Assembly (NCBI GenBank): GCA_002385985.1
Contig: DGEO01000048.1
Span: 5,525 to 34,885 of the forward strand
Length of the DNA stretch: 29,361 nt
From: Anaerolineaceae bacterium UBA3924
Lineage (GTDB): Bacteria; Chloroflexota; Anaerolineae; Anaerolineales; Anaerolineaceae
Reading direction: 5' to 3'
Below the pieces are notes generated by a model. That model saw only the letters and a list, made by a program, of their open reading frames with translations. It had not been told where the DNA came from and did no database searches. Below are positions 1 to 6,835 of the stretch, piece by piece. Within the stretch, counting starts at the first letter, position 1; each line of letters begins with the position of its first letter. Made by a program: the position numbers and the translations under genes.

Positions 1-152
1 TTTCCCCGCATATGCGGGTGGTGGCCCTGAGCAGTCACATGGAGGCCCGCCAGCCGGCGCTCAAAGCCGGGGCGGACCTTTTCATCTCCAAGGGCAGTCC
101 GCCGAATAAGCTCATTCGCGCGCTGCAGTCGTTCACGGCTGCCCGGGCCTGA
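1..152 (+). CDS. Response regulator receiver domain, C-terminal fragment
   Basis: The reading frame enters from the left edge and stops at TGA 150-152, so only about 49 residues are visible. They read as the end of a CheY-like receiver domain: a beta-4-like strand ending VVALSS, a helix with ALKAGAD, then FISKGSPPNKLIRAL. The Lys in ISKGS matches the conserved Lys of beta-5 in receiver domains, and the last helix ends six residues before the stop. No output domain follows, so this is a stand-alone receiver or a protein whose receiver is C-terminal. A strong terminator follows 22 bases later. The phospho-acceptor Asp and everything upstream lie outside the window, so partner and role cannot be judged. 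Confidence 0.8.
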   Translation, partial: SPHMRVVALSSHMEARQPALKAGADLFISKGSPPNKLIRALQSFTAARA

Positions 153-174
153 ACCCCTCCCGTCCGGGCAGCAC

Positions 175-208
175 GGCCGCGCGGGGGGACACACCGCGCG
201 GCCTTTTT
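175..208 (+). terminator. Rho-independent terminator of the response regulator
   Basis: A perfect 10-bp GC-rich stem (175-184 with 194-203) closes a 9-base loop and is followed by five T (204-208). It separates the response-regulator fragment from the MFS gene. Confidence 0.9.
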
Positions 209-247
209 CGCCACGCGCAGAATCCTCCATTTCTGACCGCCACCCGG

Positions 248-253
248 TATAAT
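248..253 (+). promoter_or_regulatory. -10 box of the MFS gene, near-leaderless
   Basis: TATAAT lies only nine bases before the ATG at 263. Transcription starting 6-7 bases after the box would give a leader of about three bases. There is no Shine-Dalgarno sequence in the gap and no clear -35 hexamer. Confidence 0.65.
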
Positions 254-262
254 CGAGCCGCC

Positions 263-1546
263 ATGATGTTCCGCAACTTCCGGCTGATGAGCCGTCCCCT
301 GCTCTTCTTCATGCTCAACATGGTGGTGGCCAACACCGCCGGCGCCATGTACCGCTCGTTGATGCCGCTCTACGTCCAGCAGAAGGGCGCCAGCGTCGAG
401 GAGGTGGGCCTGTTTTTCACCCTCTCGGCGGTGGCCCCGCTGCTCTTCCAGCTGTTGGGCGGCTGGATGTCCGACAGCCTGGGCCGGCTGCAGGCCGTGG
501 CCATCGGCTCGCTGGGCGGGCTGCTGAGCTACGCCGTCTACCTGTTCGCGCCCACCTGGGGATGGCTGCTGCTGGCCAGCGTGTTCGGGGCCATCGCCTA
601 TTCCTTCGTCAGCCCCTCTTACCAGGCCTACGTGGCCGAGCAGACCGACGAGGCCAACCTCGGCAAGGTGTACGGCCTCTCCGAAGCCATCTTCACCCTG
701 GTGGGCATCATCGGGCCGCCGCTGGGCGGGTTCTTATCCGAGCAATACGGCTTCCACACCATGTTCCTGGTGGCCGGGGCGCTGTACGGGGCGGCCACGG
801 TGCACCGAGTGATGATGGCGCTGACCGCCCGCCGCCAGGAGCGCGAAGCCGTCTCTGCGGGCGCCGCGAAGCGTGAAAAGCCCAGCCTGAAGGGGCTGGC
901 GGCGTCGCTGCGCGGTCTGCTGGGCCTGCTGACCGCCGGAGGCGTGGTCACCTGGATTTTCATCTCCGACGGCCTCACCGACATTGCCTTCAACACCTCC
1001 TACCAGTTCGAGCCGCTGTACATGCAGAACCTGTACGGGCTGACCAACACCCAGATCGGCTGGCTCTCCTCGCTGGCCTCGGTGGTAATGATCCTGCTGA
1101 CCGGCTGGGCCGGGGCGCTTTCCGATAAGCACGGCGAGCGGGTGGGCATCGCCGGGGGCTTTCTGCTGATCATCACCGGGCTGATCACCTTCCTGCTGGC
1201 GCGCTCCTTCTACGGCTTCGTCCTGGCCTGGCTGCTCTACGGGGCTGGCTCGGCGCTGATCGCCCCGGCGCACAACTCGCTGATCTCCAAAGCCGTCCCA
1301 CAGAAGCTGCGCGGCACGGCCTTCGGCCTGTTCTCCACCTCCATCGGGGTGGTGGCCCTGCCCATGCCCTACATCGGCGGGCTGCTCTGGCAGCACATCG
1401 CCCCGCAGGCGCCCTTCATCGTGCCCATCTTCTTCATGACCCTGCTGCTGCCCTTCGTGTGGACCAAATTCCGCCTGCCGCGCCCGGCTGAAGCTGCGGC
1501 TGAAGCCGCGAAGGATACGCCGCAGGCTGCTCCGCTGGGGGACTGA
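263..1546 (+). CDS. MFS family permease
   Basis: A 427-aa, very hydrophobic protein of the length expected for a 12-helix major facilitator superfamily transporter. The loop between helices 2 and 3 carries the MFS signature GGWMSDSLGR, and the second half repeats it as GALSDKHGER. The middle cytoplasmic loop (about residues 190-215) is basic and separates two six-helix bundles. The C-terminal tail is Ala/Glu-rich. The family fits DHA1-type drug or small-molecule exporters, but the substrate cannot be read from sequence. Two ATG codons stand in tandem (263 and 266); the first is chosen because a TATAAT box lies just upstream and no ribosome binding site is visible. It appears to be transcribed alone or read into the nitroreductase gene, which has its own promoter. 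Confidence 0.9.
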   Translation: MMFRNFRLMSRPLLFFMLNMVVANTAGAMYRSLMPLYVQQKGASVEEVGLFFTLSAVAPLLFQLLGGWMSDSLGRLQAVAIGSLGGLLSYAVYLFAPTWGWLLLASVFGAIAYSFVSPSYQAYVAEQTDEANLGKVYGLSEAIFTLVGIIGPPLGGFLSEQYGFHTMFLVAGALYGAATVHRVMMALTARRQEREAVSAGAAKREKPSLKGLAASLRGLLGLLTAGGVVTWIFISDGLTDIAFNTSYQFEPLYMQNLYGLTNTQIGWLSSLASVVMILLTGWAGALSDKHGERVGIAGGFLLIITGLITFLLARSFYGFVLAWLLYGAGSALIAPAHNSLISKAVPQKLRGTAFGLFSTSIGVVALPMPYIGGLLWQHIAPQAPFIVPIFFMTLLLPFVWTKFRLPRPAEAAAEAAKDTPQAAPLGD

Positions 1547-1574
1547 CTCCCCCGCGCGCGGCCAGTGACCATCC

Positions 1575-1602
1575 CTCCCGGGCTATACTTAATCCGGGAG
1601 GT
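1575..1602 (+). promoter_or_regulatory. -10 box flanked by an inverted repeat, with RBS, of the nitroreductase gene
   Basis: TATACT (1584-1589) is bracketed by CTCCCGG (1575-1581) and CCGGGAG (1594-1600), a perfect 7-bp inverted repeat. GGAGGT (1597-1602) then sits seven bases before ATG 1610. The left arm precedes the predicted transcription start (about 1596), so the repeat would act as DNA, for example as an operator, rather than as an mRNA hairpin. Confidence 0.6.
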
Positions 1603-1609
1603 ACTGCTT

Positions 1610-2122
1610 ATGGACGTATCCGAAGCCATTCGCTACAAGCGGGCCGTGCGCGAGTTTCAGCCGCGGCCGCTCAAGCCGGAGGAAATGCGCGCCATTCTGG
1701 AGGCCGGCCGGCGCGCCCAGTCGAGCAAGAACACCCAGCCGTGGACCTTCCTGGCCATCACCCGGCGCGAGACGCTGCAGGCGCTCTCCAAATCCGGCCG
1801 CTACGCCGGTCACCTGGCCGGGGCGGCCTTTGCTGTGGCCATCCTGACGCCCGACCCGGCAGAGAAATGGTCCATCCTGTTCGACGCCGGGCAGGCCGCC
1901 GCCTACATGCAGCTGGCCGCCTGGGAGCTGGGCATCGGCTCGGTTCTCGCCGCCGTGCACTACCCCGACGTGGCCCGCGAGGCGCTGGGCTACCCGCCCG
2001 ATCTGCACCTGCATGCCGTGATTTCGTTCGGCTACCCGGCCGACGAATCGCTGCTGCGGGCCAGGCCGCGCGCCGGCGGCCGCCGCCCGCTGGACGAGCT
2101 GGTGCGCTGGGAGACTTATTAA
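1610..2122 (+). CDS. Nitroreductase-family FMN oxidoreductase
   Basis: A 170-aa protein of the nitroreductase fold, short but within the range of the compact single-domain members. The N-terminus has the family signature, a helix ending YKRAVREF, where the Arg residues contact the FMN phosphate. Then come LEAGRRAQSSKNTQPW (FMN and active-site region) and, near residues 105-125, AAYMQLAAWELGIGSV, the central dimer helix. Members use FMN and NAD(P)H to reduce nitroaromatics, quinones or flavins as cytoplasmic dimers; the substrate here is unknown. Start 1610 is chosen over an upstream TTG-type start because it has a good ribosome binding site and begins with the family N-terminus. It is a monocistronic unit with its own promoter. 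Confidence 0.9.
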   Translation: MDVSEAIRYKRAVREFQPRPLKPEEMRAILEAGRRAQSSKNTQPWTFLAITRRETLQALSKSGRYAGHLAGAAFAVAILTPDPAEKWSILFDAGQAAAYMQLAAWELGIGSVLAAVHYPDVAREALGYPPDLHLHAVISFGYPADESLLRARPRAGGRRPLDELVRWETY

Positions 2123-2209
2123 GCCGCATCCGGGCCTGATCTTGCCGGATCCACCCGGAACACGCACCTCTGCCCGCACCTTTTAAGACGCCCGCGGGCG
2201 GGTTTGGGC

Positions 2210-2249
2210 TATACTTGGTGTACACGCACCCGATTAACCGTAAAGGAGG
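2210..2249 (+). promoter_or_regulatory. -10 box and strong RBS of the HHH-protein gene
   Basis: TATACT (2210-2215) and, 26 bases on, AAAGGAGG (2242-2249) sit four bases before GTG 2254. The ribosome binding site decides in favour of the GTG start over the in-frame TTG at 2215, which overlaps the -10 box. Confidence 0.65.
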
Positions 2250-2253
2250 CACG

Positions 2254-2697
2254 GTGCCAAACCCAGACTCTCTCACTTCTTCGCGCAGCCGGCGCGCCCC
2301 GGTCTGGCTGCTGGCCTTTTTGTTCGGTTTCCTGCTCACCATTCTCCTGCTCCTCCGGGAGCGCAGCGAAGACGACGAAGCCCAATCGGTAACCCGCTAC
2401 ACCGCCGAAATCCCCCTGGGCGAACCGCAGGCCTCGGTGGCCGATTTTCCCCCGCCGCTGAGCGCCACCAGCCCGGCCCCCTCCGCTGACCGACCCACCG
2501 ACGACCTCAAGGCGATCAACGGCATCGGCCCGGTGTTCGAGCGGCTTCTGCACCAGGCGGGCATCCGCACCTTCGCGCAGCTGTCCGCCGCCTCGCCGGA
2601 TGAGCTGCGCTCGCTGCTCGAGGCCCGGGACTATACCCTGGCCAACCCGGAGAGCTGGATTGAGCAGGCCCGCCAGCTGGCCGGCAAGCGGGCTTGA
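2254..2697 (+). CDS. Membrane-anchored helix-hairpin-helix protein
   Basis: A 147-aa protein starting at GTG. After a short basic N-terminus, residues about 17-35 form one transmembrane helix (VWLLAFLFGFLLTILLLL), followed by an acidic, Pro-rich linker. The last 60 residues form a helix-hairpin-helix-like module: DLKAINGIGPVFERLLHQAGI, then TFAQLSAASPDELRSLLEA. The GIGP turn is the hairpin that contacts the DNA backbone in such domains. The same module is common at the C-terminus of small envelope or ribosomal-protein-associated proteins, where its role is not established. The orientation by positive-inside (RSRR before the helix) would place the HHH outside the cytoplasm, which is odd for a DNA-binding fold. 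The stop overlaps the region just before the next gene. Confidence 0.75.
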   Translation: MPNPDSLTSSRSRRAPVWLLAFLFGFLLTILLLLRERSEDDEAQSVTRYTAEIPLGEPQASVADFPPPLSATSPAPSADRPTDDLKAINGIGPVFERLLHQAGIRTFAQLSAASPDELRSLLEARDYTLANPESWIEQARQLAGKRA

Positions 2698-2717
2698 ACC
2701 CCAGCTTTCCCGCCCAT

Positions 2718-3143
2718 ATGCCAGACCTGCTGCAGCGGATTGACTGGCGCGCCATACTGGTGGCCGTGCGCCTGCCCGCCTTTTACTGGATTCTCTCGCT
2801 GGTGATCGTCACCCTGTTCGGCTACCCGGGGGTGATCTGCACCACGCCCATCGGCTGGCTGCTGGCCCTGCCCGTGGGCAAGCGCGTGGTGGACGAAAGC
2901 CAGAGCCCCATCGGCGGGATGCGGCTGGGCGAAGCCGGCCTGGCCGGGGGCTTCCTGGGCCTGCTGATGGGGGTGCTGTTCACCGCCGCGCTGGTCACCG
3001 CGCCCGAAACCAACCCCTCGGCCCGCGGCGAGGCGCTGGTCATCAGCGCCCTGGTCACACTGACCGGGATTCTCACCTGTGCGGCCGCCGCCGCGCTGGT
3101 CGCCGCGGCCGTGCTGCGCCGCCGCCCGCCCGAAGGGAGTTAG
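2718..3143 (+). CDS. Small hypothetical membrane protein
   Basis: A 141-aa protein with three or four predicted membrane helices: around residues 15-40 (FYWILSLVIVTLFGYPGVI), 70-95 (Gly-rich, GLAGGFLGLLMGVLFTAAL) and 108-133 (Ala-rich). It ends in a basic tail (RRRPPEGS). I do not recognise a family. ATG 2718 is chosen; an in-frame TTG at 2694 would overlap the previous stop and adds nothing conserved-looking. No good ribosome binding site precedes 2718. It follows the HHH gene by 20 bases and is probably co-transcribed with it. The gene is convergent with the large regulator gene on the other strand. Confidence 0.65.
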   Translation: MPDLLQRIDWRAILVAVRLPAFYWILSLVIVTLFGYPGVICTTPIGWLLALPVGKRVVDESQSPIGGMRLGEAGLAGGFLGLLMGVLFTAALVTAPETNPSARGEALVISALVTLTGILTCAAAAALVAAAVLRRRPPEGS

Positions 3144-3210
3144 GGGATTAAATGAAAGATCAGCAGTGCTTGTCCCCGATGCACTACTGATCTCTCCGGG
3201 TAGATCCCCT
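3142..3210. repeat. Nested inverted repeat between convergent genes
   Basis: An outer pair AGGGGAT (3142-3148) / ATCCCCT (3204-3210) encloses an inner pair GATCAGCAGTGC (3158-3169) / GCACTACTGATC (3181-3192), with 11 of 12 bases pairing and an 11-base loop. There is no T run on either strand, so it is not a textbook terminator. It could be a terminator of another type, a small structured RNA or a remnant of a miniature mobile element. Confidence 0.6.
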
Positions 3211-3272
3211 TTGTTCTACCCTCCGACGGCGATGAGATGATCCATTTATACCGCTAGGGCGTTGCCGAAACG

Positions 3273-3300
3273 TTGACAAAGGGGTGCAACCGGTCATAAT
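3273..3300 (+). promoter_or_regulatory. Promoter-like sequence facing into the antisense of the BTAD regulator
   Basis: TTGACA (3273-3278), a 16-base spacer and CATAAT (3295-3300) match a sigma-70 promoter on the + strand, in otherwise GC-rich DNA. Transcription would run antisense into the 3' end of the regulator gene. Confidence 0.4.
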
Positions 3301-6300
3301 TCCTCCCACTGCCGGTTGCGGATGTAGCGCTGCAGCCGCGCGCTCATCTCGGGGGAATGGGTCTCGGCCCGCAGGCCCTCCAGCAGATCGACCATGCGGT
3401 CGTAGGCCGGGGCGGCGTCGCCGCCGGCGGCCAGCACGGCCCGGTAATTGAGCCGGGCGGCGTCGAAGCGCAGCCAGAAGTGCCCCAGCCGGCGGGCGGC
3501 CTCGTCGACGGCGGCGGCCTTCTCCGCCGCGGCGGCCGGGTTCCCTTCGCGCAGGGCCAGCACGCCGGCCATCCAGTCCCGCCAGGGCTCCAGCAGGGGC
3601 AGCCCGCGCCCCGCCGAATCCCGGCAGGCCTGCCCGGCCAGCTCCAGCGCCCGGGCGGCATCTCCCCGGACCAGCGCCATCCAGGCGCGCGCCATCGGCT
3701 CCGGCTGGGCCAGCAGCCAGGCGCCCGGGCGGTTGAGGGCCTGCAGGGCCTGCTCCATCAGCGCCAGCCCGTCCTCCAGATATCCCTTTTCTGCCAGCGC
3801 CCGGCCCAGGCGGTACTGGTTTTCCAGCCGCGCGCCGCGGGATTCCAGATCTTCGGAAACGCCCAGCCGGTACAGCTCCACGGCCCCGTCCAGGTCGCCC
3901 AGCGCGCGCAGGATATCGCCCATCACCCCGTGGGCCAGTGCGGCCGTGTCCATGTGCCCCTGCATGGTGGACAGCTGCAGCCCGGTCTGGGCGTTCAGCC
4001 AGGCCTCGTCCAGATTGCCCAGCAGGAACGCCGCCGTGGCCCCCAGGCCCAGCAGCGCGCTGCCCAGCCGCCCGGTCTTCGCCCGCCGGGCCACCTCCTG
4101 CCCCAGCCGGGCCTGCTCCAGCGCATCCCGGTAATGCCCCGACTGCAGCGCCGATACGCACAGGTACTGGCGCACCACGGCGATCTGAATCGGGCGGCGC
4201 AGCCGGTAGGCGGAGGAGAGCGCCTCGCGGCCCACGGCATAGGCCTTCTCCGGGTAGCCCCCCAGCGAGAGCAGCCGTCCCTTGAGCGCCAGCGCGTGCA
4301 CGCGGGCTTCCCAGTCCAGCTCGGCCACGGCCCCTTCGCTGGCGGCCAGCGCCTCCTCCAGCAGGTGATCGGCCTCCTCCAGCCGGCGCTGGTACATGCG
4401 CAGACCAGCCTGAATGTTGAACCACTCCACCTGCTCGGCGGTGTACCCGGCGTGCTCCAGCAGGCGGTACGACTGGGCGCTGCGCTCCAGCCCGAGCTCC
4501 ACCTGGCCTTCCTGCAGGTGCACGCGGGCAAGGCCGTTCAGCCCGCCGCCGATCAGCAGCGAGGAATGGCGCTCGCGCCCGGAGCGCAGCATCATCTGGA
4601 AGCAGCGTTCGGCGCTTTCGATGTCCTCGCCGTCGCAGGCGCACAGCCCCCAGCGGCGGTACAGGCGGTAGACTTCCTGGTCGGGCAGCCGGGGACCCAG
4701 GCGCAGCAGCAGGCTTTCGGCCCGCTGGAAGGCCTCGTAGGCGGCGGTGTGCTCCAGCCGCTCGACACAGTCCTCGGCATAGCGCAGCCAGTGGTGGTAG
4801 GCCGAGACCAGCTGCCCGGCGGCCTTGTAATGGTTGGCCAGCTCGCGGGCGGCTTCCGGCTCCGGGCCGCCGGATATTTCCAGCGCGCGGGCCACCTGCA
4901 GGTGCATCTGGCGCTTGCGCGCCTGGCTGAGGTCCTGCAGCAGCACCGCACGTGTCTTGCCGTGCACAAAGGCCCACTCCTGCCCGCCGGCCGGGCGGAT
5001 CAGCCGGCAGCGCTCCAGATTCTCCAGCGCCTGGGTGAGCTCCTCGGGGCCGAGGCTGACTGCCGCCTCCAGCACCGGCTGCGAGAAGACCGTCCCCAGC
5101 ATGGCCGCGGCGGTCAGCGTCTGGCGGTCGAGCGGGGGCAGCCCGCTGAGGCGCTCGCGGCACAGGGTGTGCACGCTGGCCGGCAGCGGCAGCGGGCCGG
5201 CCCACTGCTCCGGCGTGCTGTCGCTGTGCTGCGAAAGCTCCACCATCACCCGCAGCGTCTCCAGCACGTAGAAGGGGTTGCCGCCGCTGTCCGCCAGCAG
5301 CTGCTCGGTGAAGGAATCGGGCGCTTCGCGGCCCAGCACCATGCGGGCCAGCTCGCCCACGGCGGCCTTATCCAGCGGTTCCAGATAGACGCGCTCCTGC
5401 GGGGTGCCGGTGTGCGCACCGCCCAGCGGCAGGCGGCCCGCCATCCCGCACTCGCCCGTGCGGGCCAGCATCAGCAGCAGGCCGTGCTGGCGGAAGAAGC
5501 CGCGGTTGAGCAGGTACTGCAGCGCCCCGCGGGTTTCCTCGTCGGCCCACTGGGCGTTGTCCAGAATAAACAGCAGCCGCTGCGGCTCGGCCAGCTGGAA
5601 CAGCAGCTGGCGCAGGGCCTCGTAGAACAGCTGGCGCTCCAGGCGAATGTCGGGGCCTGGCTCGCCGCCCAGATCGGGGCGCAGCTGGCGCAGCTCGGGC
5701 AGCAGGCTGGCCAGCGCCCCGGCCCACAGCGGCTCCAGCCGCTGCCATTCGGCGGGGGAGACCGACTGGCGCAGCAGGTCGGCCAGCGGCTGGGCGGGCA
5801 TGTGCCGCTCGGAGGGGTGGCAGACGGCCAGCAGCAGGCGCGGGCCTGGTTCCAGCGCCTGGAACAGCTCGGCCGCCAGGCGGCTCTTGCCCGAGCCGGC
5901 CTCGCCTTCAATCACCTGCAGCCCGCCGCGCAAATAGGCCTGGCGCAGGTGCTGCAGCAGGATGTCGCGCCCCACCAGGGGCAGCCGCAGCGTGGCCCCG
6001 GGCGTAAAGGCCGGAACGGCGGTTTCCGGCAGGCCGTTCTGCTGAAGCTGCTGGCCCAGCTCCACCAGGCGGGCGGAAAGCGGCATCCCCTCGTCGCGGT
6101 AGCGGCCGGCCAGGTCCTGGTAATAGCGCCGTGCCTCGCCCCGCCGGCCCAGGTCGCGCATCCAGCGCAGCACGCGGGCGTGATAATCGTCGTTGAAGGG
6201 GTCCAGCTCCACGGCCCGCAGCAGCCACTGCAGCGCCGAGGACAGATCGCCGCGCAGGGCCAGGTGCTCGGCCAGGCGCACCTGAATGTTCTGCAGGCTC

Positions 6301-6815
6301 AGCTCCAGCGCCCGCCCGGTGTTGAGCATCCACTCGTCCAGCTCGGAGGAGTGGTCGAAGGTGGCCCCGGCCAGAAAGCGCGGCGAGCGCCACAGCCGGG
6401 CGGCCTTGACCAGCTGCTGGAAGACCACCTCGGGCAGCGGGCGGCCGGTGTGCAGCATCACCGCCCGGGCCGTCTGATCGTTCAGCGCCTGGAACTCGCG
6501 CACGTCCACGTACACCCGGGCCGGGTCCAGCGAGACCTGGTCCTGAAAGGTGATCAGCAAATCCGGGGAGGGCAGCTCATGGCGCAGCCGCGAGAGGGCC
6601 TCGCGCAGCCGCTTGCGCCCCATCTCCTCGCCCTCATCCGGCCAGAAGAGGGCCACCAGGCGCGCCCGGCTGATGGGGCCGGGATGGGCGGCCAGGTAAT
6701 ACAGCATCTGGCGCAGCGCCCGCCGCTGGACAGTGTGAGGCCGCTCGCCGGCAAACACAGCCGGCGGGCCGAGCAGCAGAATTCTCAGCTGGGGGTCGGG
6801 GCTGGCGGACGGCAT
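3294..6815 (-). CDS. BTAD/SARP-type regulator with AAA ATPase and TPR domains
   Basis: A 1173-aa multidomain regulator. Residues about 8-100 look like the OmpR-type winged helix found in SARP/AfsR-like proteins (RILLLGPPAVF near the start, then LYYLAAHPGPISRARLVALFWP). Residues about 105-255 are a bacterial transcriptional activation domain. The ATPase module follows: VGRDILLQHL, Walker A GEAGSGKS at 304-311, Walker B LLFILD at 414-419 with NAQWADEET after it. From about residue 640 to the end are TPR-like helical repeats. Proteins of this build sense a ligand or partner through the TPRs and use NTP to switch DNA binding; the target is unknown. It begins 20 bases after the recN stop, with AGGAGG overlapping that stop region, so it is probably the last gene of the nadK-recN unit. 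Confidence 0.88.
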   Translation of the reverse strand: MPSASPDPQLRILLLGPPAVFAGERPHTVQRRALRQMLYYLAAHPGPISRARLVALFWPDEGEEMGRKRLREALSRLRHELPSPDLLITFQDQVSLDPARVYVDVREFQALNDQTARAVMLHTGRPLPEVVFQQLVKAARLWRSPRFLAGATFDHSSELDEWMLNTGRALELSLQNIQVRLAEHLALRGDLSSALQWLLRAVELDPFNDDYHARVLRWMRDLGRRGEARRYYQDLAGRYRDEGMPLSARLVELGQQLQQNGLPETAVPAFTPGATLRLPLVGRDILLQHLRQAYLRGGLQVIEGEAGSGKSRLAAELFQALEPGPRLLLAVCHPSERHMPAQPLADLLRQSVSPAEWQRLEPLWAGALASLLPELRQLRPDLGGEPGPDIRLERQLFYEALRQLLFQLAEPQRLLFILDNAQWADEETRGALQYLLNRGFFRQHGLLLMLARTGECGMAGRLPLGGAHTGTPQERVYLEPLDKAAVGELARMVLGREAPDSFTEQLLADSGGNPFYVLETLRVMVELSQHSDSTPEQWAGPLPLPASVHTLCRERLSGLPPLDRQTLTAAAMLGTVFSQPVLEAAVSLGPEELTQALENLERCRLIRPAGGQEWAFVHGKTRAVLLQDLSQARKRQMHLQVARALEISGGPEPEAARELANHYKAAGQLVSAYHHWLRYAEDCVERLEHTAAYEAFQRAESLLLRLGPRLPDQEVYRLYRRWGLCACDGEDIESAERCFQMMLRSGRERHSSLLIGGGLNGLARVHLQEGQVELGLERSAQSYRLLEHAGYTAEQVEWFNIQAGLRMYQRRLEEADHLLEEALAASEGAVAELDWEARVHALALKGRLLSLGGYPEKAYAVGREALSSAYRLRRPIQIAVVRQYLCVSALQSGHYRDALEQARLGQEVARRAKTGRLGSALLGLGATAAFLLGNLDEAWLNAQTGLQLSTMQGHMDTAALAHGVMGDILRALGDLDGAVELYRLGVSEDLESRGARLENQYRLGRALAEKGYLEDGLALMEQALQALNRPGAWLLAQPEPMARAWMALVRGDAARALELAGQACRDSAGRGLPLLEPWRDWMAGVLALREGNPAAAAEKAAAVDEAARRLGHFWLRFDAARLNYRAVLAAGGDAAPAYDRMVDLLEGLRAETHSPEMSARLQRYIRNRQWEEL

Positions 6816-6835
6816 TATCGGCCCGGGCCCTCCTC

